From: Acidobacteriota bacterium
Lineage (GTDB): Bacteria > Acidobacteriota > Terriglobia > UBA7540
Assembly: GCA_021828225.1 (NCBI GenBank)
Contig: JAKASH010000207.1
Coordinates: 1 to 6,036 of the forward strand
Direction of reading: 5' to 3'
DNA length: 6,036 nt
Under the pieces are notes generated by a model, which saw only the letters and a program-made list of their open reading frames with translations, did not search any database and had not been told where the DNA came from. Both the position numbers and the translations under genes were made by a program. Numbering within the stretch: the first letter of the stretch is position 1; the number at the start of each line of letters is the position of its first letter. Positions 4,762 through 6,036 of this stretch are shown piece after piece.

Positions 4762-6033
4762 GTGGAGATGATTGACAATCTTGTCGGGGCTGTCCGCGCA
4801 GAACTTCCCCAAACGACCTTCGCCCGCTGGGCGGCGGTCTTCTTTAGCCTGTCGGTTCTCACCTATCTCTTTTCCATCGCCATCACCCAGGCGTTTTTGG
4901 CTCTTGCAGGACTTCTATACGCCGTTCACGTTCTGGTGAACCATCCGCCGATCTCTTTCCCCCGCATCAAGCTGCCGCTGCTTCTTTTCTGTCTTTTTAC
5001 GGTGATCTCGGTCTTCTACGCCACCAATCGCGCCACCGGCTGGTTCGCGGTCCGAAAGCTGGTCCTGTTTCTGATCATTCTGATGGCGGTGAATCTTGTT
5101 ACAACCCGCAAGCACCTGCGCTGGCTTTGGCAGGGGCTGTTTGTTGAAGCGGCGATTGTCGGGGTGGTTGCGGCGGCACAGTTTGCCGAGCAATACACGA
5201 TGGTTCGCGCGGACCATCCGCACCACGTTTATCTTTACATGATCGGCACGCGCATCACCGGGTTCATGGGAGACTGGATGAACTTCGGCGGCCAGCAGAT
5301 GCTGGTCTTTGTCTTCCTGGCCGCTTTCCTGCTCTTTGCTTTGCGGCCCCGGCGCATCTGGTGGGCGGTGATGGCGATTGTTGTCCTCTCGATCATTCTC
5401 AATCTGACGCGTGGTGTCTGGCTGGGATGCTTTTTTGCCGTGGTCTACCTGCTGTGGCGCTGGAAGCCGAAATGTGTGCTGGCCCTTCCCGTCCTGGCGA
5501 TCCTGATCTACCTTTTCGCGCCGCGGGTTGTCCACGAGCGCCTGTACCTGGCTCTCCATCCCACCAAAGATCCGGCTCTTGCCATCCGATTTGAGATGTG
5601 GCACGCCGGGCTGCGCATGATGAAGGCTCATCCCTGGGTTGGCGTCGGCCCCAACAACATTCCCGAGGTGTACGATCTCTATCTTCCCAAGGGCTACTCG
5701 CCCATCGCCGGCTATCACTCGCATCTGCATGACAACGTCATCCAGTTCGGAGCGGAGCGCGGCCTGCCATGCATGGTGGCCTGGATCTGGCTGATGCTGG
5801 CCCTCCTGTGGAACATCTGGAAAATCCGCCGCCGCGCCGGCCCCTACCTTTGGCTGGTTGACGGCGCCCTGGCGGCCTGGTTGGCTTTTGTGGTTGAAGG
5901 CATCTTCGAATTCAATTTTGGAACTTCTCCCGTTCTCATGGTCTTTCTGTTTGTCGTTTCAACTCCCTTCATCGTGGAGCGTGTTGAGCAGGCGCGCGAG
6001 ACGAAAGTGCCCCGATTCAGCCGGGCCGACTGA
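4762..6033 (+). CDS. O-antigen ligase/polymerase family membrane protein (Wzy_C / WaaL-like)
   Basis: Polytopic inner-membrane protein of 423 residues with about 11-12 hydrophobic segments (roughly 24-40, 42-59, 70-87, 98-113, 124-141, 178-196, 199-213, 220-233, 238-254, 336-352, 363-380, 389-405). A large polar, probably periplasmic, loop spans about 255-333. Family signals are NLTRG (Arg217), the loop motif MWHAGLRMMKAHPWVGVGP (279-297), and HLHDNVIQFGAERGLP (321-336), where His323 fits the HN-type histidine needed for glycan transfer in WaaL enzymes. Such proteins join lipid-linked polysaccharide to lipid A core, polymerise O-units, or glycosylate proteins; sequence alone does not separate these, so no symbol is given. 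An in-frame TGA at 4759-4761 limits the start to GTG 4762 or ATG 4768; neither has a well-spaced ribosome site (GGAG directly abuts the ATG). It is divergent from the fab operon, and its natural partners may lie beyond base 6036. Confidence 0.85.
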   Translation: MEMIDNLVGAVRAELPQTTFARWAAVFFSLSVLTYLFSIAITQAFLALAGLLYAVHVLVNHPPISFPRIKLPLLLFCLFTVISVFYATNRATGWFAVRKLVLFLIILMAVNLVTTRKHLRWLWQGLFVEAAIVGVVAAAQFAEQYTMVRADHPHHVYLYMIGTRITGFMGDWMNFGGQQMLVFVFLAAFLLFALRPRRIWWAVMAIVVLSIILNLTRGVWLGCFFAVVYLLWRWKPKCVLALPVLAILIYLFAPRVVHERLYLALHPTKDPALAIRFEMWHAGLRMMKAHPWVGVGPNNIPEVYDLYLPKGYSPIAGYHSHLHDNVIQFGAERGLPCMVAWIWLMLALLWNIWKIRRRAGPYLWLVDGALAAWLAFVVEGIFEFNFGTSPVLMVFLFVVSTPFIVERVEQARETKVPRFSRAD

Positions 6034-6036
6034 GGG

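Noticed and set aside
4624..4812. 62-codon minus-strand reading frame in the divergent intergenic region
   Set aside because: It overlaps the start of the O-antigen ligase-family gene and that gene's likely promoter, has no recognisable domain, and has no supporting ribosome site.
4915..5730. 271-codon minus-strand reading frame antisense to the membrane protein gene
   Set aside because: Its composition (rich in Gln, Asp, His, Arg, with no hydrophobic core) is what results from reading the opposite strand of a hydrophobic membrane protein; the plus-strand frame has clear family motifs.
1..6036. A novel defence, mobile or biosynthetic system
   Set aside because: Every substantial coding stretch belongs to a well-known housekeeping or envelope family; no transposase, integrase, direct-repeat array or unknown multi-gene cluster is present.

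Overview
The window holds a bacterial housekeeping operon for ribosome and fatty-acid/phospholipid synthesis on the minus strand, plus one divergently transcribed membrane-protein gene on the plus strand. Base composition looks moderately GC-rich (high 50s percent by eye). Gene order is the classic yceD-rpmF-plsX-fabH-fabD-fabG cluster known from E. coli and many other bacteria. The protein sequences are not gammaproteobacterial: L32 has four zinc-ribbon cysteines, the YceD homologue is cysteine-rich, and FabH is a 326-residue form. Together with GC content and general sequence flavour, this suggests an environmental Gram-negative such as an Acidobacteriota member. That assignment is inference and a search would be needed to fix it.

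Layout, in order of transcription of the minus-strand operon (right to left). A promoter with two perfect consensus hexamers lies at 4567-4594. It is followed by a DUF177/YceD gene (4540-4031, GTG start), a 143-nt spacer containing hairpins, rpmF (3887-3702), plsX (3630-2617), fabH (2585-1605), fabD (1521-583, TTG start) and fabG (517 to beyond base 1, cut by the window edge). No rho-independent terminator (stem plus T-run) is visible within the operon, so one polycistronic mRNA is likely. On the plus strand, a 423-residue polytopic membrane protein of the O-antigen ligase/polymerase (Wzy_C, WaaL-like) family runs from 4762 to 6033, just inside the right edge.

The genes combine as follows. 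FabD makes malonyl-ACP, FabH condenses it with an acyl-CoA primer to start the chain, and FabG performs the first reduction in each elongation cycle. PlsX converts finished acyl-ACP into acyl-phosphate for phospholipid synthesis. L32 is a 50S ribosomal protein, and YceD proteins are linked to 23S rRNA accumulation, so the operon ties ribosome production to membrane lipid production. The divergent gene probably acts in surface polysaccharide assembly.

I see no mobile element, CRISPR, tRNA/rRNA or novel multi-gene system. The points worth a second look are regulatory: the strong consensus promoter, small stem-loops in the spacers, non-ATG starts, and missing or weak ribosome-binding sites for fabG and plsX.
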